Shown: positions 42,764 to 51,066 of the stretch, in pieces
How the letters are laid out: each line of letters starts with the position of its first letter
Numbering within the stretch: the stretch's first letter is position 1
Source of the DNA: Pannonibacter carbonis
GTDB lineage: Bacteria > Pseudomonadota > Alphaproteobacteria > Rhizobiales > Stappiaceae
NCBI RefSeq assembly: GCF_003012935.1
Contig: NZ_PUDR01000011.1
Coordinates: 124,001-188,000, forward strand
Length of the DNA stretch: 64,000 nt
Direction of reading: 5' to 3'
Made by a program: the position numbers and the translations under genes
The notes under the pieces: model-generated
What the model saw: only the letters and a program-made list of their open reading frames with translations
Database searches by the model: none
What the model was told of the DNA's origin: nothing

Positions 42764-44056
42764 TCAGGCAAGACGGCTGATCGCGAGGCTGGCGAGATAG
42801 GCCGCCGGATCTTCCGGATCAAAGACCTTGCCGTCGAAGAAGACTTCCTTGCCACGCGAGACGCCGGCCGGAATGTCTGCGACACCCAGTTCGGCTGCCG
42901 CCATGCGCCAGATGTCCTCGCGGTTGACCGCATTGACGAGGGCCTTCAGATCCGTGTCCGGCGCAAACTTGCCCCAGCGGATGTTCTCGGCAAGGAACCA
43001 GGTGTCGTGGCTCTTGAAGGGATAGGACGCCGCGCCCTGCCAGAATTTCATCTCAAGGCCGGAGTTCTCGACCACCTTGCCGTTGCCGTAATTGATCGTC
43101 CCCTTGAGACGACCGAGCACATCCTTGGCCGGAACGTTGAACCACTGGCGCTTGCCGAGGATCTCGGCCATTTCCTCCTTGTTTTCCATGCTGTCAGCCC
43201 AGATCTGAGCTTCCATCACCGACATCAGCAGGGCCTTGGCGGCATTGGGGTTGGCCTCGACCCAGTCGGCCCTGACGCCAAGCGCCTTTTCCGGGTGCCC
43301 CTTCCACAGTTCACCCGTGGTGCAGGCTGTGAAGCCGATGCCCTGGTTGACCAGCTGCTCGTTCCACGGTTCGCCGACACAGAAAGCATCCATGGTGCCG
43401 ACCTTCATGTTGGCGACCATCTGCGGCGGCGGCACGACGATGGTCGAGACGTCCTTGTCGGGATCGATGCCACCGGCGGCGAGCCAGTACCGCAGCCAGA
43501 GGTCATGCGTCCCGCCGGGGAATGTCATCGCAACCTTGACCTCGCCGCCGGCGGCCTTCTTGGCGGCAAAAATCTCCCGCAGCGGCCCCGCATCGAGGCC
43601 AACACCGGACCCTGCATATTCCTTCGCAACCGAGATGCCCTGGCTGTCGAGGTTGAGCCGCGCGAGGATCGCCATCGGAACCGGCACGTTGTTCTGCGTC
43701 ACCTTGCCGGTGTGCATGAGATAGGGCATCGGCGTCAGGATATGCGCCCCGTCAATGCCATTGGCAGCGCCGCCCAGAACGATGTTGTCCCGTGTCGCGC
43801 CCCAGGAGGCCTGCTTCAGCACCTCGACGTCCGGCAGTCCGTATTTGGCGAAGATGCCCCTTTCCTTGGCGATAATAAGCGGCGCGGCATCCGTCAGGGC
43901 GATGAAGCCCAGCTTGAGACCGGTCACTTCGGGACCTGCCCCGGCAGCAAAGGCGCCGGACGGAAAGCTTGCGCGCACTGCGGCGATCAGGGCAGCGGCG
44001 GCCGATGTCTTGAGCAATCCGCGGCGGGTAAACCGGGTTCCTGAACCTGTCGTCAT
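42764..44056 (-). CDS. nrtA: Nitrate-binding protein of the ABC importer
   Basis: The 430-aa protein begins with a twin-arginine signal (RFTRRGLLKTSAAAALIAA), so it is exported folded by Tat. The mature part has 'LKLGFIALTDAAPLIIAKERGIFAKYGL', 'AHILTPMPYLMHTGK', 'GGTHDLWLRYWLAAGGIDPDKDVSTIVVPPPQMVANMKVGTMDAFCVGEPWN', characteristic of NrtA/CmpA nitrate-binding proteins. The ATG at 44056 follows GAGGGA. It is the first gene of the operon behind the sigma54 promoter and antitermination leader. Confidence 0.92.
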   Translation of the reverse strand: MTTGSGTRFTRRGLLKTSAAAALIAAVRASFPSGAFAAGAGPEVTGLKLGFIALTDAAPLIIAKERGIFAKYGLPDVEVLKQASWGATRDNIVLGGAANGIDGAHILTPMPYLMHTGKVTQNNVPVPMAILARLNLDSQGISVAKEYAGSGVGLDAGPLREIFAAKKAAGGEVKVAMTFPGGTHDLWLRYWLAAGGIDPDKDVSTIVVPPPQMVANMKVGTMDAFCVGEPWNEQLVNQGIGFTACTTGELWKGHPEKALGVRADWVEANPNAAKALLMSVMEAQIWADSMENKEEMAEILGKRQWFNVPAKDVLGRLKGTINYGNGKVVENSGLEMKFWQGAASYPFKSHDTWFLAENIRWGKFAPDTDLKALVNAVNREDIWRMAAAELGVADIPAGVSRGKEVFFDGKVFDPEDPAAYLASLAISRLA

Positions 44057-44094
44057 GATCGAGTCCCTCTGGAAGCAACTGGTCTCTGGAAAAC

Positions 44095-44145
44095 AAAAAA
44101 CGCCGCCCGGTGACTGCGCCAAACCTCCTTGCGGTGTTCGGCAGC
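44095..44145 (-). terminator. Leader terminator before nrtA
   Basis: In the minus-strand RNA, GCUGCC (44145-44140) can pair with GGCGGC (44107-44102) and is followed at once by a run of six U (44100-44095). It lies between the sigma54 promoter and nrtA. Its left arm shares GCC at 44142-44140 with a competing stem, GCCGAAC (44142-44136) with GUUUGGC (44124-44118), so the two structures exclude each other. Confidence 0.6.
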
Positions 44146-44148
44146 AAA

Positions 44149-44171
44149 CCAAGCGACGTCGGTGTCATTGG
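44149..44171 (-). promoter_or_regulatory. ANTAR-type RNA hairpin in the nrtA leader (NasT target candidate)
   Basis: The RNA folds as CCAA-U-GAC, hexaloop ACCGAC, GUC-G-(C)-UUGG, an eight-pair stem with one bulged C. The loop has A at position 1 and G at position 4, the signature of hairpins bound by ANTAR domains. It stands directly upstream of the competing stem and terminator, and the ANTAR protein NasT is encoded in the same cluster. Confidence 0.6.
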
Positions 44172-44230
44172 TGGGAGCGTTCCCCGCCCCCGTTTTCCCC
44201 GATCCTCGTTGACCGGAGTTATCCTAGACC

Positions 44231-44247
44231 TTGCAACAGGCGTGCCA
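44231..44247 (-). promoter_or_regulatory. Sigma54 promoter of the nitrate operon
   Basis: Read on the minus strand, TGGCACGCCTGTTGCAA matches the -24/-12 consensus TGGCACGNNNNTTGCW at every defined position. Transcription would start near 44222 and give a leader of about 165 nt before nrtA. NtrC-type control by nitrogen status is the usual meaning. Confidence 0.8.
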
Positions 44248-44336
44248 GTTTGGCCGAACTGCAGCAAATTCATGAATTGAAAGGGTTTTCACGATCCTCT
44301 CCCATATTGCCGAGTGGAATGCAGTGAAGGCCAAGG

Positions 44337-44375
44337 GTTGAATATTGTGCAGATACTGCATCGCAACAATTCAAC
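44337..44375 (-). promoter_or_regulatory. Long imperfect palindrome upstream of the sigma54 promoter (enhancer candidate)
   Basis: GTTGAAT (44337-44343) and ATTCAAC (44369-44375) bracket an inner perfect TGCAG-ATA-CTGCA (44348-44360). It sits 90-130 bp upstream of the sigma54 promoter, the normal distance for an activator site, and just after the nasS stop. It does not fully match an NtrC consensus, and it could instead be a nasS end hairpin, though no T-tract follows. Confidence 0.4.
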
Positions 44376-44394
44376 TGCACAAGAACGAGGCCGC

Positions 44395-45657
44395 CTATTC
44401 GCTCGGCGCACCGGCAATGATGTGGCCTTGCTGGCGGATGGCTGCAGCCTCGACATGCGCCATGACATTCGCCGGATCGAACACCAGATCGTCCATGAAG
44501 CGGGTTGCCGCAAAAAGGGCAGGATCCAGCTCCTGTTCAGCGTCCGGGCCCAGCGCCGTGTCGTAGAGATCGCTGCGGCAGGCGGAAACGGCCAGCGCTT
44601 CACCGGCGGCGGAATGGGCCACCTGGCCCCAGCGGATCATCTGGCTGTAGATCCAGAGCACCTGGCCTGGGTTCGGGCGATTTGCTCCTTCCCCATGAAA
44701 CCGGAAGTAGCCCTCGATCCGGCGCAATGTGCCTTTGCCATCGAGGCAGAATTCACCGGCCAGCACCCGGCGCAGGATCGCGACTGGCGCCGCCAGATGC
44801 TGCGGCAGCGCCAGGATCCGGGCAAGGTCGTCGTGATGCTCCGGGTCCGCACACCAGCGGGCGGACCGGTCGAGCGCTTGCACCAGCCGCAAGACCGTGT
44901 CCTCGTTGGCTTCGATGTAATCCGGACGCAGACCGATGACCTTTTCCGGAGCGAGCGGCCAGATATCCTGCTTCGCCGCCACAATACGCCCGACGCCGCG
45001 CTCGCAGGCCATCATGTTCCAGGGAGCGCCAACACAGAAGCCGTCAATCGCCCCGGCTTCCAGTGCATCCGTGGTCATCGGCGGCGGGACCACGATCAGC
45101 CGGACGTCGCGATCCGGATCAACACCGCCGGCGGCAAGCCAGTAGCGGAACTCGTAGTTATGCGAGGAAAACGGATAGGTCACGCCCAGGGTGAGTGGCG
45201 ATAGTCCTGCTTCCTTACGGCTGGCAACCAGTGCCGCGAAGGCCTTCGCACACGCCAGCGCATCAGCCGTATCGGACAGGCCTGTCTCCTGGCGCATCCC
45301 CTCATAAATCCGGACGGACAGCGTGATGGCGTTGCCGCCTCGCCCGAGCGCGAAAGGCGTGACCACCGGTGCCGGATTGGAGCCAAGCCCCAGCTGGGCA
45401 GCCACAGGCATCGGCGCCAGCATATGCGCGGCGTCAAATTGCCGGAAGGCAAGCCGGTCGCGGACATTAGCCCAGGAAACGTCCCGCACCAGATCAAGCT
45501 GCAGTCCTTCACGCGCGGCAAAGCCAAGCTCAGATGCTGCAATCAGGATCGAGGCATCGACGAGCGGAATGAAGCCGGCCCGCACCAACCGCGTCTCGCG
45601 CCGGCCAAGCGATACGGCCCGCGGAACGCTCGAAAGGGATTTGGGGCTTGCATTCAT
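44395..45657 (-). CDS. nasS: Nitrate sensor NasS
   Basis: The 420-aa protein is homologous to NrtA ('AHMLAPMPVAAQLGLG', 'YEFRYWLAAGGVDPDRDVRLIVVPPPMTTDALEAGAIDGFCVGAPWN') but has no signal peptide, so it is cytoplasmic. In NasST systems NasS holds the antiterminator NasT inactive and releases it when it binds nitrate or nitrite. It follows nasT by 27 nt and precedes the leader-controlled nitrate operon. Confidence 0.92.
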   Translation of the reverse strand: MNASPKSLSSVPRAVSLGRRETRLVRAGFIPLVDASILIAASELGFAAREGLQLDLVRDVSWANVRDRLAFRQFDAAHMLAPMPVAAQLGLGSNPAPVVTPFALGRGGNAITLSVRIYEGMRQETGLSDTADALACAKAFAALVASRKEAGLSPLTLGVTYPFSSHNYEFRYWLAAGGVDPDRDVRLIVVPPPMTTDALEAGAIDGFCVGAPWNMMACERGVGRIVAAKQDIWPLAPEKVIGLRPDYIEANEDTVLRLVQALDRSARWCADPEHHDDLARILALPQHLAAPVAILRRVLAGEFCLDGKGTLRRIEGYFRFHGEGANRPNPGQVLWIYSQMIRWGQVAHSAAGEALAVSACRSDLYDTALGPDAEQELDPALFAATRFMDDLVFDPANVMAHVEAAAIRQQGHIIAGAPSE

Positions 45658-45684
45658 GTCCTCAGGCTCCCTGTCGGCGGCGGC

Positions 45685-46266
45685 TCACAGCAGCAGGCTG
45701 GCCGCTGTGACAACGCTTTGCGCGATATCCGCCATCTTCTTCTTTTCATTCATCGCGGTTTGCCGCAGCAGGGCGAAGGCGTCTGCCTCCGACAGCCCGC
45801 GCGATTGCATCAAGATCCCCTTGGCTCGCTCGATGACCTTGCGTTCCTCAAGCGCGTTACGCGCATCGGCCAGTTCCCGCTGAAGGCGGGCGAAGGCGTT
45901 GAACCGGGCAATTGCCATGTCGAGGATCGGCTTCACCCGCTCCTGCCTGAGCCCGTCAACCACATAGGCAGACACCCCGGCATCGACGGCCGCTTCCAGC
46001 ATGCCGCTGTCGGAGCGATCGACAAACATCGCGATTGGCCGCTGGGCCGCGCGGGAGACCTGAAACAAATGCTCGAGCTGGTCGCGGTTCGGGTTTTCCA
46101 GATCAATGACGATGACATCCGGATCGATGTCCAGAATGCGCCGCAGCAAACCGTCCATGGTCGTCACAAGAATGACCCGCTCGTGCCCAGCCTCGCGCAG
46201 CCCGCGCTCGATGATCGCAGCGCGGATCTTGTTCTCATCGATCACGAGTACGGTAAGAGCGTCCAT
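45685..46266 (-). CDS. nasT: Antiterminator NasT (receiver-ANTAR protein)
   Basis: The 193-aa protein has a degenerate receiver domain ('LTVLVIDENKIRAAIIERGLREAGHERVILV', 'DPDVIVIDLENPN') and a C-terminal ANTAR RNA-binding domain ('LEERKVIERAKGILMQSRGLSEADAFALLRQTAMNEKKKMADIAQSVV'). It binds leader hairpins to prevent termination when released by NasS. The matching hairpin and terminator are found before nrtA in this window. Confidence 0.93.
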   Translation of the reverse strand: MDALTVLVIDENKIRAAIIERGLREAGHERVILVTTMDGLLRRILDIDPDVIVIDLENPNRDQLEHLFQVSRAAQRPIAMFVDRSDSGMLEAAVDAGVSAYVVDGLRQERVKPILDMAIARFNAFARLQRELADARNALEERKVIERAKGILMQSRGLSEADAFALLRQTAMNEKKKMADIAQSVVTAASLLL

Positions 46267-46672
46267 GCCTCATTATGCGGTGCAGCAAACACAGCGCAAC
46301 ACGCAGGCCTGCGTGTATTTTGGGCACATCTCGTGTTTTCGCAGGCATGTGATGCGGTCCCGATACAAGCCGGAAACCCATCGACAGAGCGCAGGAAGGC
46401 AAGGCGATTCCAGTCGCCAGCAACTGGAAAGCCAGTTTTCTGGAGGGGCGGCAGACCCGGCCCTGCCGGGCGACAGGAGTGCGCTCCAAGGCACTGACCA
46501 AGAAGCGCACAGCCTTTCCGCCAGCCTCGCCCAAAAATCAGGCCACCGTTCTCGACCATTCGCTCCACGTCTCGCCTGCTTGACCGGTGACCGTGCCATG
46601 TCACATTGGCGTGAGGCAGAAACGGGCGTGATTCGGCTCGGTTTCCTGCAGTCGCGCAGATGAACGGGGACG
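46267..46672. other. Gap of about 400 nt without a supported gene
   Basis: Between nasT and the divergent membrane-protein gene I see no convincing coding frame. The only striking feature is a perfect 18-bp palindrome, ACACGCAGGCCTGCGTGT, at 46299-46316, about 33 nt upstream of the nasT start. It may be an operator for nasTS. Confidence 0.4.
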
Positions 46673-47464
46673 GTGGTGGCAGAGACCGGTTGGATTGAAC
46701 TCTTGCGCCGGGTGGCTGCGCTGGGTCTGGCGGTGCTGGGCCTTGCCGGCGGGCTCAGCGTGTTTTCGCCGATCACCGGACTGGTCTGCCTTGCTGCTGC
46801 CGTCGGGGTGTATGTCGGCCTGCCCTATCAGGCGCCGCCGACCGGCGCAGTCCAACCGGACTGGCAGCCGTCGATCCTCATGTCAGACATGATCGGATTT
46901 GCGGTCGGCGTTCCATTCTTCAGCCTGCCGCTTATGGCAGCGGCCTATATGCCGACGCCGGCGGCCTTTGTTTCGATGCTGTTCTTCATCCCGGCGTCGC
47001 TGTGCTTTCCGATTTTCTACCTGTCGGCGCGCCAGGCAACATCCTATGCCCGGTTCTTCGGCAACGGCTTCGAGGTGACAGAGTTCGGGTTGACCATGCG
47101 CCTGCGCTACACCGATCTGGCACGGGCCGAAATCCGGATCTGGCAAATGAAGCGTGGTCTTTCGCTGCTGTCCCCATTCCTCGACAAGCGACACGGGGTG
47201 ACACTGGTGGCCGGGTCTGCCCCGTCAAAGACACTCCGGCTGACCTCGAAGACCGGGGCCGTTTTCGTTGTTTCGACGGAGACGATCCCCGATCTGGAAA
47301 GGATTTTTGTCGACATGGACCGGGCCGGCATCGAGTTGCCCAAGGGACTGTCAGATCTCGGGCGGCGCCGGATCCGCCGGGTGCGGGAAAAGCGCTGGGG
47401 CAAGGTCGAGGACGCTGTGCCTGCTCCCACACCAGGTTTGGACCGCCTGCGCAAGCCGCGTTGA
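46673..47464 (+). CDS. Membrane protein of unknown function
   Basis: The 263-aa protein has about four N-terminal hydrophobic segments (residues 8-50 and 68-120). A soluble C-terminal half of mixed strands follows ('GFEVTEFGLTMRLRYTDLARAEIRIWQ', 'HGVTLVAGSAPSKTLRLTSKTGAVFVVSTETIPDLERIFVDMDRAGI'), which looks like a PH-type bacterial domain. Two adjacent GTG codons could start it, and GGGGA precedes them. I do not recognise the family; the neighbours do not indicate a role. Confidence 0.7.
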   Translation: MVAETGWIELLRRVAALGLAVLGLAGGLSVFSPITGLVCLAAAVGVYVGLPYQAPPTGAVQPDWQPSILMSDMIGFAVGVPFFSLPLMAAAYMPTPAAFVSMLFFIPASLCFPIFYLSARQATSYARFFGNGFEVTEFGLTMRLRYTDLARAEIRIWQMKRGLSLLSPFLDKRHGVTLVAGSAPSKTLRLTSKTGAVFVVSTETIPDLERIFVDMDRAGIELPKGLSDLGRRRIRRVREKRWGKVEDAVPAPTPGLDRLRKPR

Positions 47465-47569
47465 AACTCATCGTTTTCCGCCAAGCCGAGGCTGAACGTT
47501 TCCGGCTTTGCCTCCGTAGGGGTATTCGGTTCTGCTTTTGCGACAAATGGAGCGCGCCGATTGCTTCAT

Positions 47570-47586
47570 ATTGCCTTTCGGGCAAT
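47570..47586 (+). other. Inverted repeat upstream of the SLC13 gene
   Basis: ATTGCC (47570-47575) and GGCAAT (47581-47586) are perfect inverted arms around TTTCG, 50 nt before the transporter start. It may be an operator or a leader hairpin. Confidence 0.35.
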
Positions 47587-47636
47587 GCTAATGTCCTGTT
47601 GGAGCGGGGGCGAACAAACGGGGCGGCGCACAGCAC

Positions 47637-49412
47637 ATGACTTTTGACCAGATTTTCGTCTTGTTGTTGCTGGCTCTCGTCTTTTTTGGTTTCATCAAGG
47701 AAATATATCCGCCGGAACTGACCGCGCTGGCCGCCTCTGCCGTGTTGATTGCTGTCGGCATTGTCGACACGAAGGAGTTTCTTGGCGTCTTTTCCAACAG
47801 TGCGCCGATCACCATTGCCATGATGTTCATCATCAGCGCTGCGCTGGAGCGCACTGGCGTGCTGCAACTGGCTGGCAATGTCCTGGAGAAGCACTCGAAA
47901 GGCTCGTATCTGCGGGCTGTCTTCATCATGATGCTGTTCGCGGTGACGGCCTCTGCCTTCATGAACAACACGCCCGTGGTGATCCTGCTGACGCCTGTGA
48001 TGATTGCCGTGGCCACGGGACTTGGCACGACACCTTCAAAATTCCTGATCCCGTTGTCCTATGCTGCGATCTTCGGCGGCACACTGACGCTTGTTGGCAC
48101 ATCGACCAATATCCTGATGAGCGGCATCACACTGAAGGCCGGTCTGGAACCCATCGGTATGTTCGAGATGACCCTTCCCGGGCTCATCCTTGCGTCAGTG
48201 GGCCTTGTCTACATGATCTTCGCCGTGCGCTACCTGCTGCCGGAGCGCCAGTCGATGGCAGGCCTGCTCAGCCAGGGCGGGACACGCCGTTTCATGGCCC
48301 GGCTGCTGATTCCGGCGGGCTCACGCTACGTTGGCAAGAGCCTGGAAGACCTGCCCTTTACAGGAGCCGGCACCCGGATCCTCGACGTGCTGCGCGGCGA
48401 GCACTCGATGCGCCACCGGCTCGACGACCTGACGCTGATTGCCGGCGACCGGATCGTGATGAAGACCGGCACCGGCGAAATCCTCGCGCTGAAGGAAGAT
48501 GGACAGATCGAGTTCCGCGATGTCTCTGACCAGGGCTTCGAGCCGGTTGCTGCCGCGCAGACATTGATGCTGGAGGCCAGCGTCGGTCCGAACTCGCATC
48601 TCATCGGCCGGTCTCTCAGCGCGCTCAACCTGCGCCGGACCTACGGCGTCTATGTCATGGCGGTGCATCGCCAGGACCGCAACATCTCCGACGAGATCGA
48701 CCACCTGCGGCTGCAATTCGCTGACACGCTGCTGCTCGAGGGACCGGCGGAAGGGCTGCAGCGGCTGGCCGAGGACGAGGGCCTGATCAACTTGTCCGCG
48801 CCCCAGGAGCGCGCAATCCGCAGGCACAAGGCTCCGATCGCCATCGCCACCATCATTGGTGTCATGGGACTTGCAGCACTCGGAGTGATGCCCATCGAGG
48901 GATTGGCCGTGATTGGGGCGGTCGTCGTGATGCTGACACGCTGCATCGATCCGGTCGATGCATTCGAGTCCGTCGACTGGCGGATCCTGTTCCTGATCTA
49001 TGGCATGCTTGGCTTCGGCATCGGCCTTGAAAAGACGGGGGCTGTCGAACTGATCGTCGACAGTGCCATGGCCCTGATCGGCCACGCCCATCCGATGCTG
49101 GTCCTGGCGCTTGTCTATGTGCTGACCTCGGCGCTGACCGAACTGGTCAGCAACAATGCCGTCGCAGTATTGGTGGGCCCGATAGCCATTGCCCTGGCGC
49201 AACAGCTTGGTCTGGATCCGCGCCCCTTCATCATGGCGGTGATGTTTGCCGCCAGCGCCAGCTTCGCAACGCCGATCGGCTACCAGACCAACACATTCGT
49301 CTACAGTGCCGGTGGCTACAAGTTCCGCGACTTTCTCATCGCCGGCGTGCCGCTCAACATTCTCTGTGCCGTGATCGCGGTGCTTGTCATCCCGCTGTTC
49401 TTCCCGTTCTGA
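47637..49412 (+). CDS. SLC13/DASS-type transporter with two RCK_C domains
   Basis: The 591-aa protein has an N-terminal membrane bundle with the family segment 'AFMNNTPVVILLTPVMIAVATGLG', two cytoplasmic TrkA-C (RCK_C) domains (about residues 205-290 and 300-390, 'GTRILDVLRGEHSMRHRLDDLTLIAGDRIVMKTGTGEI'), and a C-terminal membrane bundle with 'ELVSNNAVAVLVGPIAIALAQQLG'. Such proteins carry sulfate, thiosulfate or dicarboxylates with sodium or protons, and the RCK_C domains may gate transport by ligand. Substrate is not decided here; an anion is expected. Confidence 0.85.
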   Translation: MTFDQIFVLLLLALVFFGFIKEIYPPELTALAASAVLIAVGIVDTKEFLGVFSNSAPITIAMMFIISAALERTGVLQLAGNVLEKHSKGSYLRAVFIMMLFAVTASAFMNNTPVVILLTPVMIAVATGLGTTPSKFLIPLSYAAIFGGTLTLVGTSTNILMSGITLKAGLEPIGMFEMTLPGLILASVGLVYMIFAVRYLLPERQSMAGLLSQGGTRRFMARLLIPAGSRYVGKSLEDLPFTGAGTRILDVLRGEHSMRHRLDDLTLIAGDRIVMKTGTGEILALKEDGQIEFRDVSDQGFEPVAAAQTLMLEASVGPNSHLIGRSLSALNLRRTYGVYVMAVHRQDRNISDEIDHLRLQFADTLLLEGPAEGLQRLAEDEGLINLSAPQERAIRRHKAPIAIATIIGVMGLAALGVMPIEGLAVIGAVVVMLTRCIDPVDAFESVDWRILFLIYGMLGFGIGLEKTGAVELIVDSAMALIGHAHPMLVLALVYVLTSALTELVSNNAVAVLVGPIAIALAQQLGLDPRPFIMAVMFAASASFATPIGYQTNTFVYSAGGYKFRDFLIAGVPLNILCAVIAVLVIPLFFPF

Positions 49413-49427
49413 CGGCGATCGGCAAGA

Positions 49428-50207
49428 TCACAGCCACGCCGGCTTGCGCTTGTCGAAGAAGGCGGAAATGCCCTCATGCGCTTCCGGGTCTTCCCAGCAA
49501 TCGGCCAGCCGCTCGATGGTGGCGGCAATCACCGCCTCGGTGATCGGCGTGCCAAGCGAGCGGGCGAGCGCCTTGGCGCGGGCGACCGCGCCGGGGGCCG
49601 CCGCCAGATAGGGTTTCACCTCGCGCTCGACCGCCGCGTCCAGCTCCTCGGCCGCTACGACCCGGGCGACGAGATCCAGCTCACGGGCTTCCGCCGCATC
49701 GAACAGGCGCGCCGACATGAACACACGCCGTGCCTTGCCCTCGCCCATGCGGGCGACGACATAGGGGCTGATGGTGGCCGGGATCAGGCCAAGGCGCGTC
49801 TCGGTCAGGCCGAACTTCGCGCCATCCACGGCGATGCAGACGTCGCAAACGCTCATCATGCCGATGCCGCCGCCGAAGGCCTGGCCCTGCACCCGGCCGA
49901 TCAGCGGCTTCGGCAGCTCGTTCAGCGCCTGCAGCATCAAGGCCAGCTTGCGCGCCTCGGCGATGCGCGTCGCCCGGTCGGCGGTGAACTGCGCCCGCAT
50001 CCAGTCAAGGTCCCCGCCGGCGCAGAAGCTTGCCCCCTCGCCGGTCAGGATGACTACGCGCACGGCTGGATCAGCACCAAGTTGCTCCGCCGCCGCTGTC
50101 AGCTCGGCGATCATGGTCGCGGACAGGGAATTGTGCTTCTCGGCCCGGGCCAGCGTCAGCGTGGCGACCCCGCGCGCGTCCGTTTCGATGCGAATGGTCT
50201 CAAACAT
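49428..50207 (-). CDS. liuC: Methylglutaconyl-CoA hydratase-like enoyl-CoA hydratase
   Basis: The 259-aa crotonase has the oxyanion-hole motifs 'CAGGDLDWM' and 'GQAFGGGIGMM', and 'ETRLGLIPATISPYVVARMGE' typical of the leucine-pathway hydratase. It would convert 3-methylglutaconyl-CoA to HMG-CoA. The ATG at 50207 lies one base after the HMG-CoA lyase stop; the longer upstream frame is within that gene. It is the last gene of the leucine operon. Confidence 0.88.
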   Translation of the reverse strand: MFETIRIETDARGVATLTLARAEKHNSLSATMIAELTAAAEQLGADPAVRVVILTGEGASFCAGGDLDWMRAQFTADRATRIAEARKLALMLQALNELPKPLIGRVQGQAFGGGIGMMSVCDVCIAVDGAKFGLTETRLGLIPATISPYVVARMGEGKARRVFMSARLFDAAEARELDLVARVVAAEELDAAVEREVKPYLAAAPGAVARAKALARSLGTPITEAVIAATIERLADCWEDPEAHEGISAFFDKRKPAWL

Positions 50208-50208
50208 C

Positions 50209-51066
50209 TCAGGCCTCCTCACGCAGGGAACGGGCAAAGGCAGCGGCTTCCGCAAGTTTTTCGAGGTCCAGTCCGGTCTCGAAGCCCCGTTCGGCCAGCA
50301 GTCTTGCCACGGCCTCGGTCGCGACATTGCCCTTGGCGCCGGGGGCATAGGGGCAGCCGCCGAGGCCGCCCACGGCAGCATCGAAGGTCCGCAGACCCTT
50401 CTCGAGGCTCACCTCGATGTTGGCAAGCGCGTTGCCGCGCGTGTCGTGATAGTGGCCGGCAAGGCGGTGGGCGGGCACCTTTGCAAGCACCGCGTCCAGC
50501 ATCCGGCCGATGCTCTCCGGCGTGCCTCCGCCAATCGTATCGCCAAGCGAGACCTCGTAGCAGCCCATGGCAATCAGCTCGGCCGCCACATGGGCGACGC
50601 TTTCGGGCGGCGTCGGGCCGTCATAGGGGCAATCGGTGACGCAGGAGACATAGCCGCGCACCGGAATGCCGTCGTCCAGTGCCTTCTCCAGCAGCGGGCG
50701 GAAACGCTCCAGGCTCTCGGCGATGGAGCAATTGATGTTCTTCTTCGAGAAGCCTTCGGAGGCCGAGCCGAACACCGCCACCTCGTCGGCGTGGGCGTTG
50801 CGCGCAGCGGTGTAGCCCTTCACGTTCGGCGTCAGCGCCGTGTAATGCACCGACGGCTTGCGGCGGATGCCGGCCAGCACCTCCGCCGCATCGGCCATCT
50901 GCGGCACCCACTGCGGGCTGACGAAGCTGGTCACCTCGATCTTGACGAAGCCGCAGTCGGTGAGCATGTCGACCAGGCGGATCTTGTCCCCGGTCGCGAT
51001 CATGCGCTTCTCGTTCTGCAGCCCGTCGCGCGGGCCCATCTCGAACAGGGTGACGAAGCCGGTCAT
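50209..51066 (-). CDS. mvaB: Hydroxymethylglutaryl-CoA lyase
   Basis: The 285-aa protein starts 'MTGFVTLFEMGPRDGLQNEK' and contains 'HYHDTRGNALANIEVSLEKG' and the active-site Cys loop 'GGLGGCPYAPGAKGN', all characteristic of HMG-CoA lyase. It splits HMG-CoA into acetoacetate and acetyl-CoA, the last step of leucine degradation. Start and stop of neighbouring genes overlap or abut. Confidence 0.93.
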   Translation of the reverse strand: MTGFVTLFEMGPRDGLQNEKRMIATGDKIRLVDMLTDCGFVKIEVTSFVSPQWVPQMADAAEVLAGIRRKPSVHYTALTPNVKGYTAARNAHADEVAVFGSASEGFSKKNINCSIAESLERFRPLLEKALDDGIPVRGYVSCVTDCPYDGPTPPESVAHVAAELIAMGCYEVSLGDTIGGGTPESIGRMLDAVLAKVPAHRLAGHYHDTRGNALANIEVSLEKGLRTFDAAVGGLGGCPYAPGAKGNVATEAVARLLAERGFETGLDLEKLAEAAAFARSLREEA

